Shown: positions 8,144-9,791 of the stretch, piece by piece
How positions within the stretch are numbered: position 1 is the first letter of the stretch
How the letters are laid out: each line of letters begins with the position of its first letter
Source: Gammaproteobacteria bacterium
GTDB lineage: Bacteria > Pseudomonadota > Gammaproteobacteria > GRL18
Direction of reading: 5' to 3'
NCBI GenBank assembly: GCA_024511395.1
Contig: JANELJ010000054.1
Location: forward strand, 1-9,791
Length of the DNA: 9,791 nucleotides
Notes under the pieces: model-generated
The model's database searches: none
Told to the model about the DNA's origin: nothing
What the model saw: the letters and a program-made list of their open reading frames with translations, nothing else
Translations under genes and position numbers: made by a program

Positions 8144-8172
8144 TTCACTTTTAATCGCTGCTTAGGTATGAT
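8144..8172 (+). promoter_or_regulatory. xseA promoter candidate, predicted start at the ATG
   Basis: TTCACT (8144-8149) and TATGAT (8167-8172) are separated by 17 bp, with 4/6 and 5/6 matches to the sigma-70 consensus. Seven bases downstream of the -10 box is 8179, the A of an in-frame xseA ATG, so this promoter would give a leaderless mRNA. Confidence 0.4.
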
Positions 8173-9531
8173 GTGCCCATGTCCGAGTTCTCTAATACAG
8201 CATCATACTCTCAACCGCTGAGTGTTTCTGAATTTACCCATAATGTCAAAAGCGTACTGGAATATAATTTTCCTGCCGTCTGGGTGACCGGCGAAATCTC
8301 CAACCTAGCACGCCCCCGTTCCGGACACTGGTATTTTACCCTTAAAGATGATCAGAGCCAGGTGCGCTGTGCCATGTTCCGGCATAATAACCAACGGCTG
8401 AACTTTTCTCCCGAAGAAGGTTCCCAGGTACTGCTTAAAGCCCGGGTCAGTCTGTATGAAGCACGGGGGGACTTTCAGCTGATTGTTGAGTCCATGGAGG
8501 ATGCCGGCATCGGTGCTCTGCAACGGGCCTTTGAACAGCTGAAACAGAAACTACAGACCGAAGGCCTGTTTGATGAAACTCACAAGCAGAGCCTGCCGGA
8601 ATATCCACATTGTGTGGGTATTATTACCTCCCCGACCGGCGCGGCTCTGCATGATATTCTTCATGTTTTAAAACGCCGTTTTCCCGGCCTGCCTGTAGTT
8701 ATTTACCCTGCCCAGGTACAGGGTGATGAAGCTCCCGAACAATTATTAAAAGCACTGCAGCAGGCCCAGCAGCACGGTGTCTGCGATGTACTTATTATCG
8801 GTCGCGGAGGCGGCTCTATTGAAGACCTATGGGCGTTTAATAATGAACCGCTGGCAAGAGCCATTTATGACTGTCCTATTCCTGTGGTCAGTGCCATGGG
8901 TCATGAAGTGGATTTTACCATCTGTGATTTTGTCGCCGATGTCCGTGCACCCACCCCTTCTGCCGCTGCCGAGCTTATCAGCCCTGATCAACAGGAATGG
9001 CTGAACTGGCTGGAAGCGGTTGAAGCTCAGTTAACAAATCGAATACAGCGCTATCTGGAAAGTCTGCAGCAGCAACTGGACTGGCTGCGCAAACGCCTGA
9101 AACACCCCGGCCGCTATCTGGATGATATTGCTTTTAGAATTGATGATTTAAGCAGCCGAATGGAAACCCTGCTGCTGACACAGCTGCAGTCACGCCAGGA
9201 AAAATTGCATACCCTGGAAGCACGACTGCAGCAGCATTCTCCGGCACACCTGCTTAAACAACAGCAACTCCGCCTGGACTATCTGCAGCAGCGCCTGCAG
9301 CACAGCCTTAGCCCGCAGTTTGAAAAACTGCAGCAGAAACTGGCCTTTCTGGCCCGGGAACTGGATGCCTACAGTCCGCTGGCCACTGTAGGGCGTGGTT
9401 ACAGCCTAGTCAAGGATCAGGATGGCCGACTGGTGCAGTCTGCTGCATCATTAAAAACCGGACAGACACTAACCATTCAGTTTGCCCAGAATCAGGCTTT
9501 GGTTAATGTTAAAAAAATTATTAAAAAATAA
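8173..9531 (+). CDS. xseA: Exodeoxyribonuclease VII large subunit
   Basis: With the small subunit XseB (not in this window) it forms exonuclease VII, which degrades single-stranded DNA from both ends in repair and recombination. The length of 452 residues is close to E. coli XseA. An N-terminal OB-fold (about 15-112: LSVSEFTHNVKSVLE, VWVTGEISN, GHWYFTLKDD) is followed by the catalytic domain (GIITSPTGAALHDI, RGGGSIEDLWAFNNEPLARA, MGHEVDFTICDFVADVRAPT). Then comes a long Gln/Leu-rich coiled coil (about 275-400) that recruits XseB copies, and the C-terminal SPLATVGRGYSLV. The start is GTG 8173 with AGG six bases upstream, or ATG 8179; the latter fits a leaderless transcript. The all-AT inverted repeat at 9514-9535 overlaps the stop. 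Confidence 0.97.
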   Translation: MPMSEFSNTASYSQPLSVSEFTHNVKSVLEYNFPAVWVTGEISNLARPRSGHWYFTLKDDQSQVRCAMFRHNNQRLNFSPEEGSQVLLKARVSLYEARGDFQLIVESMEDAGIGALQRAFEQLKQKLQTEGLFDETHKQSLPEYPHCVGIITSPTGAALHDILHVLKRRFPGLPVVIYPAQVQGDEAPEQLLKALQQAQQHGVCDVLIIGRGGGSIEDLWAFNNEPLARAIYDCPIPVVSAMGHEVDFTICDFVADVRAPTPSAAAELISPDQQEWLNWLEAVEAQLTNRIQRYLESLQQQLDWLRKRLKHPGRYLDDIAFRIDDLSSRMETLLLTQLQSRQEKLHTLEARLQQHSPAHLLKQQQLRLDYLQQRLQHSLSPQFEKLQQKLAFLARELDAYSPLATVGRGYSLVKDQDGRLVQSAASLKTGQTLTIQFAQNQALVNVKKIIKK

Positions 9532-9535
9532 TTTT
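9514..9535 (+). terminator. AT-only hairpin over the xseA stop codon
   Basis: AAAATTATT (9514-9522) and AATAATTTT (9527-9535) are perfect inverted repeats with an AAAA loop. The stem has no G-C pair and no clean T-tract follows, so it would be a weak terminator at best. Confidence 0.25.
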
Positions 9536-9557
9536 AACTGACTATTATCAACAAACC

Positions 9558-9585
9558 TTGACAAAAATCATAGATAATGTATTAA
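9558..9585 (+). promoter_or_regulatory. Possible promoter facing the right-hand IS
   Basis: A consensus TTGACA (9558-9563) is followed after 16 bp by TATTAA (9580-9585, 4/6 match). The only downstream ORF in the plus direction is a very short ATG AAT ATG GTA ... TGA (from 9592). It may be the promoter of a gene lost to the IS, or an IS-end signal. Confidence 0.3.
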
Positions 9586-9641
9586 ACTTAGATGAATATG
9601 GTAACTAGTTCAACCTGAATAATACCGTTTTAAGTCTGACA

Positions 9642-9791
9642 TCAAGCTAGGTTTAAAGCAGCTGATTGCCCTGGTTTGATAAAAGACCCCATCAAACCGG
9701 AAATAATTTTGAGCCACAAAAGCCGGAGCTTATTGAGGATCTTTCTTAAGTTATGTCCAGCGGCTACCATAACCACATTAATGGCATCACC
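9642..9791 (-). CDS. IS5-family transposase, C-terminal part, cut by window edge
   Basis: The reverse strand from the window edge reads 49 codons to a TGA at 9644-9642. It contains GDAINVVMVAAGHNLRKILN followed by KLRLLWLKI. The pattern GDA(L/I)N-V-AAGHN-R-L-KLRLLW is characteristic of the C-terminal end of IS5-type DDE transposases, just after the catalytic glutamate region. The catalytic part lies outside the window. The IS terminal repeat must lie between the xseA stop and 9641, but I could not delimit it without the other end. This is a different IS family from the one at the left edge. Confidence 0.8.
   Translation of the reverse strand, partial: GDAINVVMVAAGHNLRKILNKLRLLWLKIISGLMGSFIKPGQSAALNLA

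Noticed and set aside
8035..8148. 38-codon N-terminal extension of the DNA glycosylase
   Set aside because: It has no family similarity and lies in the divergent promoter region; the protein fits the family from ATG 8034.

Overview
The window looks like chromosomal DNA of a gammaproteobacterium. The block xseA / guaB-guaA / tadA, with a 3-methyladenine glycosylase gene beside xseA, follows a gene order familiar from Pseudomonas and its relatives, and the proteins read as gammaproteobacterial. I cannot name the genus. Truncated insertion sequences lie at both edges and three genes are clearly broken, so this genome seems to be accumulating mobile DNA and decaying, as in some symbionts or recent host-restricted lineages.

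Left part (1-2133). The N-terminal part of an IS4-like transposase runs off the left edge on the minus strand. It is preceded by a perfect 27-bp hairpin. Next comes a membrane GGDEF (c-di-GMP-type) gene that has lost its 5' end where the IS begins and carries two frameshifts. Its GGDEF motif is degenerate but the RxxD site is kept. It is followed by an FKBP-type prolyl isomerase gene that lost about 130 nt of its catalytic core.

Middle part (2188-4212). tadA (tRNA adenosine deaminase) is intact on the minus strand. Between tadA and guaA sits a Fic-family gene ruined by two nonsense codons and two frameshifts. This segment is bracketed by an exact 13-bp direct repeat, one copy of which is the last codons and stop of guaA. 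The best reading is a small remnant of an integrative element that inserted at the 3' end of guaA, a known island hotspot, and left a displaced attachment site 88 bp upstream of tadA.

Right part (4201-9791). guaA and guaB, the two enzymes taking IMP through XMP to GMP, are intact on the minus strand. They are separated by 109 nt with a terminator-like hairpin, and a candidate promoter overlapping an 18-bp palindrome lies upstream of guaB. Then follow an AAG/Mpg-type DNA glycosylase gene (minus) and, divergent from it, xseA (exonuclease VII large subunit, plus). The xseA promoter may start its mRNA at the ATG itself. The C-terminus of an IS5-family transposase enters from the right edge on the minus strand.

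The intact genes are housekeeping (GMP synthesis, tRNA wobble editing, DNA repair). The accessory genes are decayed. I see no complete new system. The most interesting items are the guaA attachment-site scar around Fic and the hairpin that appears to bring a Shine-Dalgarno sequence next to the IS4 transposase start.
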